The notes under the pieces are model-generated. The model ran no database searches, was not told where the DNA came from, and saw nothing but the letters and a program-made list of their open reading frames with translations. A stretch of DNA of 5,303 nt, taken from assembly GCA_017505505.1 (NCBI GenBank), contig JAFVPA010000049.1, forward strand, positions 1-5,303. The letters are read 5' to 3'. The position numbers were made by a program, and so were the translations under genes. The DNA comes from Oscillospiraceae bacterium (GTDB lineage: Bacteria > Bacillota_A > Clostridia > Oscillospirales > Oscillospiraceae). Position 1 is the stretch's first letter. Every line of letters starts with the position of its first letter. Shown piece after piece: positions 1 through 5,303 of this stretch.

Positions 1-1177
1 CCTTTACGGCGTTTTCCAGGGTGTCTGCAACGGCGGTGGTGCCGGTGACCCGGCCGCCGGCGGTGAGCAGCGCGCCGTTTTCCAGCTTTGCGCCGGCAAC
101 AAAGGTTGCCGCCTTGGCTTCTGCCGTCATAGTCATGGGTAGACCCTTCCGGTAGCTCAGGGGATAGCCTTCCGATGCGGTTACCACGCAGCAGGCGTGC
201 TGATCGGAAAATTTCACTTCCGTATCTGCCAGCGTGCCGTTGGTGGTTGCTTGCATCACGGTAAGCAAATCGCTTTCCAGCAGGGGCAGCACCACCTGGG
301 TCTCCGGGTCGCCGAACCGGCAGTTGTATTCAATCACCTTGGGGCCCTTGGGGGTGAGCATCAGTCCAAAGTACAGGCAGCCCCGGAAGGTTCTTCCCTC
401 GGCGTTCATAGCGGCAATGGTGGGCAGGAAGATTTCCTCCATGCACTGCCTGGCAATTTCCTCGGTGTAGTAGGGGTTGGGGGCAACGGTGCCCATACCG
501 CCGGTGTTCAGGCCGGTGTCGTTATCACCGACCCGCTTATGGTCCATGGAAGAAACCATGGGCTTGACGCATTTGCCGTCGGTAAAGGCAAGAACGGAAA
601 CCTCCGGACCGGTGAGAAATTCCTCAATAACCACGGTGGAGCCGGACTTGCCGAACTTGGCGTTGGCCATCATATCGGTCACCGCTTCCTCCGCTTCCTC
701 CCGGGTCTGGGCGATGATGACGCCCTTGCCCAGGGCCAGGCCGTCGGCCTTGATGACGGTGGGAATGGGAGCGGTTTCCAGGTAGTTCAGTGCGGCTTCC
801 ATGTCCTCGAACACCTCGTATTCGGCGGTGGGGATGCCGTACTTCTTCATCAGATTCTTGGAGAAGACCTTGCTGCCTTCGATGATAGCGGCGTTTGCCC
901 GGGGGCCGAAGCAGGGGATGCCCTTTTCTTCCAGAGCGTCCACGCAGCCCAGAACCAGGGGATCGTCGGGAGCAACCACGGCGTAGTCGATGGCATTTTC
1001 CACAGCAAAAGCAACGATCTTCTCGATATCGGTAGCGCCGATGGCCACGCAGGTAGCGTCAGCGGCAATGCCGCCGTTGCCGGGGCAGGCAAAAATTTCG
1101 GTGACCTCGGGATTTTTTTTCAGACTTTTGATGATGGCGTGCTCACGGCCGCCGCCACCAACAACTAACAGTTTCAT
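1..1177 (-). CDS. purD: Phosphoribosylamine--glycine ligase (GAR synthetase), 3' end cut by window start
   Basis: Cytosolic ATP-grasp ligase joining 5-phosphoribosylamine and glycine to make GAR, the second step of de novo purine synthesis. I translated 392 codons without a stop, from ATG at 1177 to base 2; the family is usually about 420 residues, so only the C-terminal end is missing. Visible features are the N-terminal MKLLVVGGGGREHAI loop (residues 1-15), VVAPDDPLVLG (67-77), the ATP-grasp segment VIKADGLALGKGV (141-153), EEFLTGPEVSV (185-195), DHKRVGD followed by NTGGMG (212-229), and EYNCRFGDPETQ (283-294), which holds the conserved metal and nucleotide ligands. The start is fixed by AAGGAGG at 1193-1187, 9 nt upstream. 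It is the last operon gene in the window, 205 nt after purH, a gap that holds a hairpin and a palindromic repeat. A run of eight A residues (minus strand, 1120-1113) falls in codons 20-22. Identification is firm; whether the gene is intact beyond the window cannot be seen. Confidence 0.97.
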   Translation of the reverse strand, partial: MKLLVVGGGGREHAIIKSLKKNPEVTEIFACPGNGGIAADATCVAIGATDIEKIVAFAVENAIDYAVVAPDDPLVLGCVDALEEKGIPCFGPRANAAIIEGSKVFSKNLMKKYGIPTAEYEVFEDMEAALNYLETAPIPTVIKADGLALGKGVIIAQTREEAEEAVTDMMANAKFGKSGSTVVIEEFLTGPEVSVLAFTDGKCVKPMVSSMDHKRVGDNDTGLNTGGMGTVAPNPYYTEEIARQCMEEIFLPTIAAMNAEGRTFRGCLYFGLMLTPKGPKVIEYNCRFGDPETQVVLPLLESDLLTVMQATTNGTLADTEVKFSDQHACCVVTASEGYPLSYRKGLPMTMTAEAKAATFVAGAKLENGALLTAGGRVTGTTAVADTLENAVK

Positions 1178-1186
1178 GGGGATGTA

Positions 1187-1193
1187 CCTCCTT
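1187..1193 (-). promoter_or_regulatory. Ribosome binding site of purD
   Basis: AAGGAGG on the minus strand, a near-perfect Shine-Dalgarno sequence 9 nt before the purD ATG at 1177. It settles the purD start and suggests that purD is translated independently of purH despite the 205-nt gap. Confidence 0.9.
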
Positions 1194-1207
1194 GTGGGGG
1201 AATTTAT

Positions 1208-1312
1208 CAGTAGGGCGGCTTGCCCTCAAGCCGCCGCAAGGCATCTGAGTGCCGTCAAAAGGCGGCCGCATCCTGCGGCTGCCCGGCGGGCTGAGGGCAG
1301 CCCGCCCTACTG
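1208..1312. repeat. Composite palindromic repeat (CAGTAGGG family), four hairpins
   Basis: A 105-nt non-coding element between purH and purD. It is bounded by perfect 11-nt inverted ends, CAGTAGGGCGG (1208-1218) and CCGCCCTACTG (1302-1312). Imperfect inverted similarity extends to about 28 nt per arm. Each arm also folds on itself: GGCGGCTTG/CAAGCCGCC with loop CCCT (1214-1235) and GGCGGGCTG/CAGCCCGCC with loop AGGG (1285-1306). Two smaller hairpins lie between them, GGCA/TGCC (1240-1253) and GCCGCA/TGCGGC (1265-1279). A related copy starts at 5243. No reading frame or transposase is present, so it looks like a non-autonomous REP- or MITE-like intergenic element. Read as RNA it would be a cluster of GC-rich stems in the purH-purD spacer; any role in mRNA processing or stability is inference. 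Confidence 0.8.
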
Positions 1313-1342
1313 GGGGAATGGCGTTATCTAAAAACGCACCGA

Positions 1343-1372
1343 CAGGGGGCAGCCCTTTTGGGCTGTCCCCTG
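1343..1372 (-). terminator. Strong hairpin downstream of purH; possible partial terminator or processing stem
   Basis: Starting 10 nt after the purH stop, 1372-1343 forms a 13-pair stem (CAGGGG..CAGCCC against GGGCTG..CCCCTG, one G-T pair) around a 4-nt loop, TTTT on the plus strand and AAAA in the minus-strand transcript. In the direction of transcription a run of five T residues follows at 1334-1330, but 8 nt from the stem base rather than directly adjoining it, so it is a poor match to a classical intrinsic terminator. Because purD follows in the same direction with its own strong ribosome binding site, a leaky terminator that lowers purD expression, or an mRNA 3'-end stabilising stem, are both possible. 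It could also be another dispersed palindromic repeat. Confidence 0.4.
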
Positions 1373-1382
1373 AAGGATTTTC

Positions 1383-2567
1383 TTAGTGATGGAACAGGCG
1401 CATGCCGGTGAAGGCCATGGCGATGCCCCGCTTGTCGCACTCTTCGATGACCAGGTCATCACGGATGGAGCCGCCGGGCTGTGCGATGTACTTGACACCA
1501 GAAGCAGCGCCGCGCTTGACGGAGTCGGGGAAGGGGAAGAAGGCGTCGGAGCCCAGGGACACGGCATCCCGGGAATCCAGCCAGGCCCGCTTTTCATCAT
1601 TGGTCAGAGGCTCGGGACGCTCCGTGAAGTAGTTCTGCCAGATGCCCTCAGCACAGACATCTTCCTCGTTGCCGTTGATGTAGCCATCGATGACGTTGTC
1701 ACGGCCGGGACGGCCCAGGTCTGCACGGAAGGGCAGATTCAGGGTCTTGGGGTGCTGGCGCAGGAACCAGGTATCGGCCTTGCCGCCGGCAAGGCGCACG
1801 CAGTGAACTCTGGACTGCTGACCGGCGCCGACACCGATGGCCTGGCCGTCGTAAGCAAAGCAGACAGAGTTAGACTGGGTGTACTTCAGAGTGATCAGAG
1901 AAACGATCAGGTCGATCTTGGCATCCTCGGGCAGTTCCTTGTTGGCAGTTACCACGTTCTGGAGCAGATGCTCGCCGATTTTAAAATTGTTGCGGCCCTG
2001 CTCGAAGGTGATGCCGAAGATCTGCTTGCGCTCCTGGGCATCGGGAACGTAGTTGGGGTCGATGGCAACAACGTTGTAAGAGCCCTTGCGCTTATTCTTC
2101 AGAATGGCCAGAGCCTCGTCGGTGTAGCCGGGGGCGATGACACCGTCGGAAACCTCGGGAGCGATCAGCTTGGCGGTCATCTCGTCGCAGACATCGGACA
2201 GAGCGACCCAGTCGCCGAAGGAGCACAGACGGTCAGTGCCGCGGGCACGGACGTAAGCACAGGCCAGAGGATTCTCGTCCAGACCCTCCAGATCCTCCAC
2301 GAAGCAGGCCTTCTTCAGATCCAGGGGCAGGGGCTTGCCAACAGCGGCGGAGGTGGGGGAAACGTGCTTGAAAGAGGTAGCACAGGCCATACCGGTGGCT
2401 TCCTTCAGCTCCTTGACCAGCTGCCAGGAGTTCAGGGCGTCCATGAAGTTGATGTAGCCGGGACGGCCGTTGAGAATGGTGATGGGCAGCTCGCTGCCGT
2501 CGTGCATATACAGGGAAGCAGGCTTCTGGTTGGGATTGCAGCCGTACTTGAGTTCGAAAGTTTTCAT
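1383..2567 (-). CDS. purH: AICAR transformylase, stand-alone (PurH lacking the IMP cyclohydrolase domain)
   Basis: Transfers a formyl group from 10-formyltetrahydrofolate to AICAR, giving FAICAR, the penultimate step of IMP synthesis. The 394-residue protein corresponds only to the transformylase part of the usual bifunctional PurH of about 520 residues; the N-terminal MGS-like cyclohydrolase domain is absent. Visible motifs: KYGCNPNQ (7-14), matching the RYGENPHQ segment of PurH; TSFKHVSPTSAAVG (64-77), with the Lys67-His68 pair equivalent to the catalytic Lys-His of the family; SNSVCFA with GVGAGQQSRV in the folate/AICAR-binding half; and the C-terminal block FFPFPD..QPGGSIRDD..IAMAFTGMR. 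I chose ATG 2567 rather than TTG 2585, because the TTG overlaps the ribosome binding site and adds only six residues. The gene follows purO, which supplies the missing cyclohydrolase. A repeat fills the 138-nt gap between them. Function is firm; dependence on PurO for the last step is inferred from context. Confidence 0.95.
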   Translation of the reverse strand: MKTFELKYGCNPNQKPASLYMHDGSELPITILNGRPGYINFMDALNSWQLVKELKEATGMACATSFKHVSPTSAAVGKPLPLDLKKACFVEDLEGLDENPLACAYVRARGTDRLCSFGDWVALSDVCDEMTAKLIAPEVSDGVIAPGYTDEALAILKNKRKGSYNVVAIDPNYVPDAQERKQIFGITFEQGRNNFKIGEHLLQNVVTANKELPEDAKIDLIVSLITLKYTQSNSVCFAYDGQAIGVGAGQQSRVHCVRLAGGKADTWFLRQHPKTLNLPFRADLGRPGRDNVIDGYINGNEEDVCAEGIWQNYFTERPEPLTNDEKRAWLDSRDAVSLGSDAFFPFPDSVKRGAASGVKYIAQPGGSIRDDLVIEECDKRGIAMAFTGMRLFHH

Positions 2568-2577
2568 ATTGGTAATA

Positions 2578-2583
2578 TCCTCC
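2578..2583 (-). promoter_or_regulatory. Ribosome binding site that decides the purH start
   Basis: GGAGGA on the minus strand, 10 nt before ATG 2567. The alternative in-frame TTG at 2585-2583 shares its last base with this motif and has no comparable site of its own, so initiation at ATG 2567 is preferred. The segment from here to the ATG resembles the purO leader (GGAGGATAT then ACCA). Confidence 0.85.
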
Positions 2584-2592
2584 AAGAATCCG

Positions 2593-2695
2593 TGTCATTC
2601 CGAGGAGGGCGAAGCCCGACGTGGGAATCCCCTCCGACATACCGGAAATTTCATGGGGATTGCCACGCCAGTGTGCGCACTGGCTCGCAATGACA
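2593..2695. repeat. Palindromic intergenic repeat (TGTCATT family), copy A
   Basis: A 103-nt element that fills almost the whole purO-purH gap. Its ends are TGTCATTCCGAG (2593-2604) and CTCGCAATGACA (2684-2695), inverted with one mismatch. The left half folds as ATTCC (2597-2601)/GGAAT (2624-2628) enclosing GGGC-GAA-GCCC (2607-2617). The right half folds as ATTGC (2659-2663)/GCAAT (2687-2691) enclosing GCCAGTG-TGCG-CACTGGC (2667-2684). It matches copy B at 3442-3542; 46 nt at the right end (2655-2700) are identical to 3502-3547, so sharing continues 5 nt past the inverted end. It lies 10 nt after the purO stop and 9 nt before the purH ribosome binding site. It contains no gene. It belongs to the widespread TGTCATTGCGAG type of bacterial dispersed palindromes; the mechanism of spread is unknown to me. 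Confidence 0.88.
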
Positions 2696-2705
2696 TGTGT
2701 ATATA

Positions 2706-3419
2706 TTACTGATGCTTGTTGATGATCCGCTGCTCGGTCTCCCGGGTGGCCAGATCGGTGTAGCGGACGAACAGGGAGATCTTGTTGTTCTCGTCCAGGT
2801 TGGTCCACAGCTCCTGGGTGAAGGCATCGATGTCAGCGGGGATGGAGACACGCTCGGGCTCGCCCTGGAAGGTGGGGATCACGGGGTTGCCGTCGCAGAC
2901 ATAGGTGTGCAGGAAGTGGCCCAGACCGGCAGTGGCGGGGTACTCCCAGAAGAAGCGGGAGCAAGCGTTGCCCTCGGGATCGGCAGCCTTCAGAATGGAC
3001 ATCTTGTAGGAGCCGTCGTTTGCCTGGATGCCGGAGATGCGGGGGGTCCAGTTGGGACCGTCATCTTCGAACTGACGGGTCCGCAGGGCAGCTTCCCAGC
3101 TTTCGCCACGGGCAGCGAATTCCCAGATGGTGTCGGTCTGGTCACCGTTGGTGACGATCAGGCCGTTGCCCAGTTCCCGGACGGGATGGTAGATGATCAG
3201 ATGGGGGTCCTTCATCAGCGCGGGATCGTGGGCCTCAGTACGGATGCCATCGGGCTCCTGGATGAAAACACGGTTCCGGGAGTTGACGGAGCGGCCCATG
3301 ATGAAGTAAGCGGCCACAGCCTTCTTGCCATCGGGGGTGATGCCCAGCACGATGCCCCGGCCGGGATAGGTATTGCCGTCCAGGCGCTCAGCCATGGACT
3401 TGATCTCGTAGACGTTCAT
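2706..3419 (-). CDS. purO: IMP cyclohydrolase, PurO type
   Basis: Closes the ring of FAICAR to give IMP, the last step of the pathway. The 237-residue product resembles the PurO family first known from methanogenic archaea, which has an Ntn-hydrolase-like fold unrelated to the MGS-like cyclohydrolase domain of bacterial PurH. Family-like segments are YPGRGIVLG (18-26), AYFIMGRSVNSRNRV (37-51), LIVTNGDQTDTI (87-98) and NWTPRISG (123-130). Archaeal members are around 200 residues; the extra length here is mostly in the second half. I see no signal peptide or membrane segment, so it is cytosolic. ATG 3419 has GGAGGA at 3432-3427, 7 nt upstream. Placement directly before a transformylase-only purH strongly supports the assignment, since the pair replaces bifunctional PurH. 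I recognise the family from motifs recalled without a search; no individual catalytic residue is claimed. Confidence 0.9.
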   Translation of the reverse strand: MNVYEIKSMAERLDGNTYPGRGIVLGITPDGKKAVAAYFIMGRSVNSRNRVFIQEPDGIRTEAHDPALMKDPHLIIYHPVRELGNGLIVTNGDQTDTIWEFAARGESWEAALRTRQFEDDGPNWTPRISGIQANDGSYKMSILKAADPEGNACSRFFWEYPATAGLGHFLHTYVCDGNPVIPTFQGEPERVSIPADIDAFTQELWTNLDENNKISLFVRYTDLATRETEQRIINKHQ

Positions 3420-3441
3420 TGGTATATCCTCCAGTAAATGC

Positions 3442-3542
3442 TGTCATTGCGAGGAGCGCAAAGCGCGACGTGGCAATCTCCCGGACATACCGGAAATTTT
3501 AGGGGATTGCCACGCCAGTGTGCGCACTGGCTCGCAATGACA
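3442..3542. repeat. Palindromic intergenic repeat (TGTCATT family), copy B
   Basis: A 101-nt element in the purN-purO gap with perfect 12-nt inverted ends, TGTCATTGCGAG (3442-3453) and CTCGCAATGACA (3531-3542). The left half forms ATTGC (3446-3450)/GCAAT (3473-3477) around GCGC-AAA-GCGC (3456-3466). The right half carries the GCCAGTG-TGCG-CACTGGC hairpin (3514-3531). A further 10-nt inner inverted pair, CGTGGCAATC (3469-3478) and GATTGCCACG (3505-3514), would also allow one long fold. The centre holds CCGG-ACATA-CCGG (3481-3493). It starts 14 nt after the purN stop and ends 9 nt before the purO ribosome binding site, almost the same placement as copy A. No coding capacity. Confidence 0.9.
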
Positions 3543-3556
3543 TGTGTTTTGTTAGG

Positions 3557-4156
3557 TTACTTTTGCAGTTCAGCGCACACCTTTTCCGCAGCCTGAGGAA
3601 GCAGGATCCATTCAGCCTGCTCCATAACCCGGCGCTGCAGCACTTCGGGGGTGTCGCCTTCTTCGATATAGACGGCCTTCTGGGCGATGATCTCGCCGCC
3701 GTCGGGGATCTCGTTGACGAAATGGACGGTGGCACCGGTGACCTTCACGCCGTATTTCAGCGCCTCCTCGTGGACCTTCAGACCGTAGAAGCCCTCTCCG
3801 CAGAAGGAGGGGATCAGCGCGGGGTGCACGTTCAGGATCCGCTTGGGATAGTGGGAGGTAAAGCGCTCGGTGAGGATGGTCATGAAGCCCGCCAGGATGA
3901 TGACCTCAATGCCGTTTGCATCCAGGATCTCCATCAGCTTCGTCTCAAAAGCTTCCTGACCGCCCAGTTCCTTTTTCAGCACAGTCTCGGTGGCGATCCC
4001 GGCCTTTTTGGCCCGCTCCAGGGCGTAAGCACCCCGGGCGTTGGAGACCACCAGGGTGATCTCACCGGAATTCAGGACAGTGCCCTGGGCATCGATCAGC
4101 GCCTGCAAATTTGTGCCGCCGCCGGAGACCAGGACGGCAATTTTGGTCTTTGCCAT
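3557..4156 (-). CDS. purN: Phosphoribosylglycinamide formyltransferase (GAR transformylase)
   Basis: Formylates GAR to FGAR using 10-formyltetrahydrofolate, the third step of the pathway, in the cytosol. The 199-residue length is typical of PurN. It opens with IAVLVSGGGTNLQALIDA (6-23), the phosphate-binding loop of the formyltransferase fold. The catalytic triad is visible as Asn109 and His111 in ILNVHPALIPSF (107-118) and Asp152 in EIPDGGEII (149-157), corresponding to the Asn-His-Asp of E. coli PurN. Its ATG shares one base with the purM stop (TAATG on the minus strand). The ribosome binding site AAGGTG (4170-4165) lies inside the end of purM, 8 nt upstream, so translational coupling to purM is likely. 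It is the folate-dependent enzyme, not the formate-dependent PurT. Nothing looks damaged. Confidence 0.97.
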   Translation of the reverse strand: MAKTKIAVLVSGGGTNLQALIDAQGTVLNSGEITLVVSNARGAYALERAKKAGIATETVLKKELGGQEAFETKLMEILDANGIEVIILAGFMTILTERFTSHYPKRILNVHPALIPSFCGEGFYGLKVHEEALKYGVKVTGATVHFVNEIPDGGEIIAQKAVYIEEGDTPEVLQRRVMEQAEWILLPQAAEKVCAELQK

Positions 4157-5205
4157 TACAGGATCACCTTTTCTTCGCCGGCGATGATCTCGCCGATGAC
4201 GTAGGCATCGATGCCGTTGTCCTTCAGGATGGACAGGGAGGTTTCCACTTCCTCAGCGGGAACCACGATGCTCATGCCGACACCCATGTTGTAGGTGTTG
4301 TACATGTCACGCTCGGGGATATTGCCCCACTTGGCGATCACGTCGAAGATGGGCAGGACCTTGATGGCGCTCTTGTCGATCTTGGCGCACAGGCCGTCGG
4401 GAATGGAGCGGGGAATATTCTCGTAGAAGCCGCCGCCGGTGATGTGGCTGATGCCCTTGACGTTGACCTTCTCCAGCAGAGCCAGAACGGGCTTGACGTA
4501 GATCTTGGTGGGAACCAGCAGAGCCTCGGCAATGGACTTGCCGCCCAGCTCCTCACGGGCCACATACAGCTCGGGGTTGTTGTTGTCGATGTCGAAGACC
4601 TTACGGCACAGGGAGAAGCCGTTGGAATGGATACCGGTGGAGGGCAGAGCGATGACAACGTCGCCCACGGCCATCTTGGAGTTGTCCAGGATCTTCTTCT
4701 TGTCCACGATACCCACGGCGAAGCCGGCCAGGTCGTAGTCTTCCACAGGCATCATGCCGGGATGCTCAGCAGTTTCGCCGCCGATGAGAGCGGCACCGGA
4801 CTGGACGCAGCCCTCAGCCACACCGCCCACGATCTCAGCGATCTTCTCGGGGATGTTCTTGCCGCAGGCGATGTAGTCCAGGAAGAACAGGGGCTTTGCG
4901 CCCACACAGATAATGTCGTTGACGCACATGGCCACGGCATCGATGCCGATGGTGTCATGCTTGTCCATCAGAATGGCCAGCTTGACCTTGGTGCCGCAGC
5001 CGTCGGTACCGGAGACCAGAACGGGCTCCTCCATGCCGGCAATAGGCAGGCCGAAGCAGCCGCCGAAGCCGCCCACATCATCCAGGCAGCCTTCGTTGCG
5101 GGTACGGGCCACGTGCTTCTTCATCAGTTCCACAGCACGGTAACCGGCAGTGATGTCAACACCGGCAGCAGCGTAGCTGGCAGAATAGGAATTCTTGTGA
5201 TCCAT
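4156..5205 (-). CDS. purM: Phosphoribosylformylglycinamidine cyclo-ligase (AIR synthetase)
   Basis: Uses ATP to close FGAM to 5-aminoimidazole ribonucleotide (AIR), the fifth step of the pathway. The 349-residue length is normal for PurM. Hallmarks in order: [11 protein letters not shown] (11-21), [11 protein letters not shown] (63-73), [26 protein letters not shown] (89-116), [13 protein letters not shown] (139-151) with YDLAGFAVG (157-165), GIHSNGFSL (191-199), [13 protein letters not shown] (254-266) and [10 protein letters not shown] (302-311). The GTDG and GGETAE segments belong to the ATP-binding site of the PurM/SelD/ThiL superfamily. ATG 5205 has AGGAG at 5221-5217, with an 11-nt spacer, slightly long. 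It overlaps purN by one base. A CAGTAGGG-type repeat begins 37 nt upstream of the start, and I see no convincing promoter in between, so it is probably read from an upstream gene outside the window. Confidence 0.98.
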   Translation of the reverse strand: MDHKNSYSASYAAAGVDITAGYRAVELMKKHVARTRNEGCLDDVGGFGGCFGLPIAGMEEPVLVSGTDGCGTKVKLAILMDKHDTIGIDAVAMCVNDIICVGAKPLFFLDYIACGKNIPEKIAEIVGGVAEGCVQSGAALIGGETAEHPGMMPVEDYDLAGFAVGIVDKKKILDNSKMAVGDVVIALPSTGIHSNGFSLCRKVFDIDNNNPELYVAREELGGKSIAEALLVPTKIYVKPVLALLEKVNVKGISHITGGGFYENIPRSIPDGLCAKIDKSAIKVLPIFDVIAKWGNIPERDMYNTYNMGVGMSIVVPAEEVETSLSILKDNGIDAYVIGEIIAGEEKVIL

Positions 5206-5242
5206 GATTTATGTAGCTCCTGTGTAAAGAAGTTGTTTGAGA

Positions 5243-5303
5243 CAGTAGGGTGGGGCTTGCCCCCCACCGGGCATCCATCGGATGCCGCTGCCCACCGGGC
5301 AGC
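5243..5303. repeat. Palindromic repeat (CAGTAGGG family), second copy, cut by window end
   Basis: Begins CAGTAGGG, like the ends of the 1208-1312 element, then shows three hairpins back to back: GGTGGGG/CCCCACC (5249-5268), GGCATCC/GGATGCC with loop ATC (5270-5286) and GCTGCCC/GGGCAGC with loop ACC (5287-5303). The third stem closes on the last base of the window, so the far end is not visible. The order CAGTAGGG, GC-rich hairpin, CCGGGCA and a nearby GGATGC also occurs in the reverse complement of the right arm of the 1208-1312 element. Located upstream of purM and lacking a reading frame. Confidence 0.72.

Noticed and set aside
197..1168. Plus-strand open frame of 323 codons
   Set aside because: Lies wholly antisense to purD; Gly/His/Val-rich composition typical of a GC-rich antisense shadow, no recognisable motif.
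1386..2693. Plus-strand open frame of 435 codons
   Set aside because: Antisense to purH and running into repeat copy A; composition dominated by Gly, Val, Leu and Gln without domain motifs. purH on the other strand is unmistakable.
2233..2808. Minus-strand open frame of 191 codons crossing the purO-purH gap
   Set aside because: Reads through the repeat and the 5' part of purH in a wrong frame; explained by the two real genes and copy A.
2697..3437. Plus-strand open frame of 246 codons
   Set aside because: Antisense to purO over its full length; no family motif, while purO has clear ones and a good ribosome binding site.
3442..3542. CRISPR-like pair of repeats (copies A and B)
   Set aside because: Only two copies about 850 nt apart with genes between them and internal palindromes; no spacers and no cas genes.
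3518..4204. Plus-strand open frame of 228 codons
   Set aside because: Antisense to purN and starting inside repeat copy B; purN carries an intact catalytic triad.
5206..5242. Promoter for purM
   Set aside because: The 37 nt between the repeat and the purM start have no convincing -35/-10 pair at a workable distance from the ATG; TTTACA is present but has no suitable partner.

Overview
The window is a stretch of the de novo purine (IMP) biosynthesis operon. All genes lie on the minus strand, so transcription runs from high to low coordinates: purM (AIR synthetase), purN (GAR transformylase), purO (IMP cyclohydrolase of the archaeal type), a stand-alone AICAR transformylase (purH without its cyclohydrolase domain), and purD (GAR synthetase, cut by the window start before its last few dozen residues). 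No gene on the plus strand is supported. The long plus-strand open frames are antisense shadows of these five genes.

The sequence is GC-rich, has strong GGAGG-type ribosome binding sites, and encodes proteins of clostridial character. The purO plus short purH arrangement and the palindromic intergenic repeats (TGTCATTGCGAG type and CAGTAGGG type) suggest a gut Clostridia member, most likely Oscillospiraceae/Ruminococcaceae. That placement is an inference from style, not from a marker gene.

Layout, high to low coordinate: 5243-5303 is a CAGTAGGG-type palindromic repeat running off the window edge; 5205-4156 is purM; purN (4156-3557) starts inside the purM stop codon; 3542-3442 is a TGTCATT-type repeat; 3419-2706 is purO; 2695-2593 is a second TGTCATT-type repeat; 2567-1383 is purH (transformylase only); 1372-1343 is a strong hairpin; 1312-1208 is a four-hairpin CAGTAGGG-type repeat; 1177-1 is purD. 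Every gap between genes is filled by a palindromic element; the one junction without an element is the overlapping purM/purN pair.

Together the enzymes cover PRA to GAR (PurD), GAR to FGAR (PurN), FGAM to AIR (PurM), AICAR to FAICAR (PurH) and FAICAR to IMP (PurO). PurF, PurL/Q/S, PurE, PurC and PurB are not in the window. The two most notable points are the split of the last two steps over two separate genes, with a PurO-type cyclohydrolase, and the pair of TGTCATT repeats, whose differences include two compensated base-pair changes. Nothing here looks like a wholly new system; the metabolic genes are ordinary and the interest lies in the gene split and the repeats.
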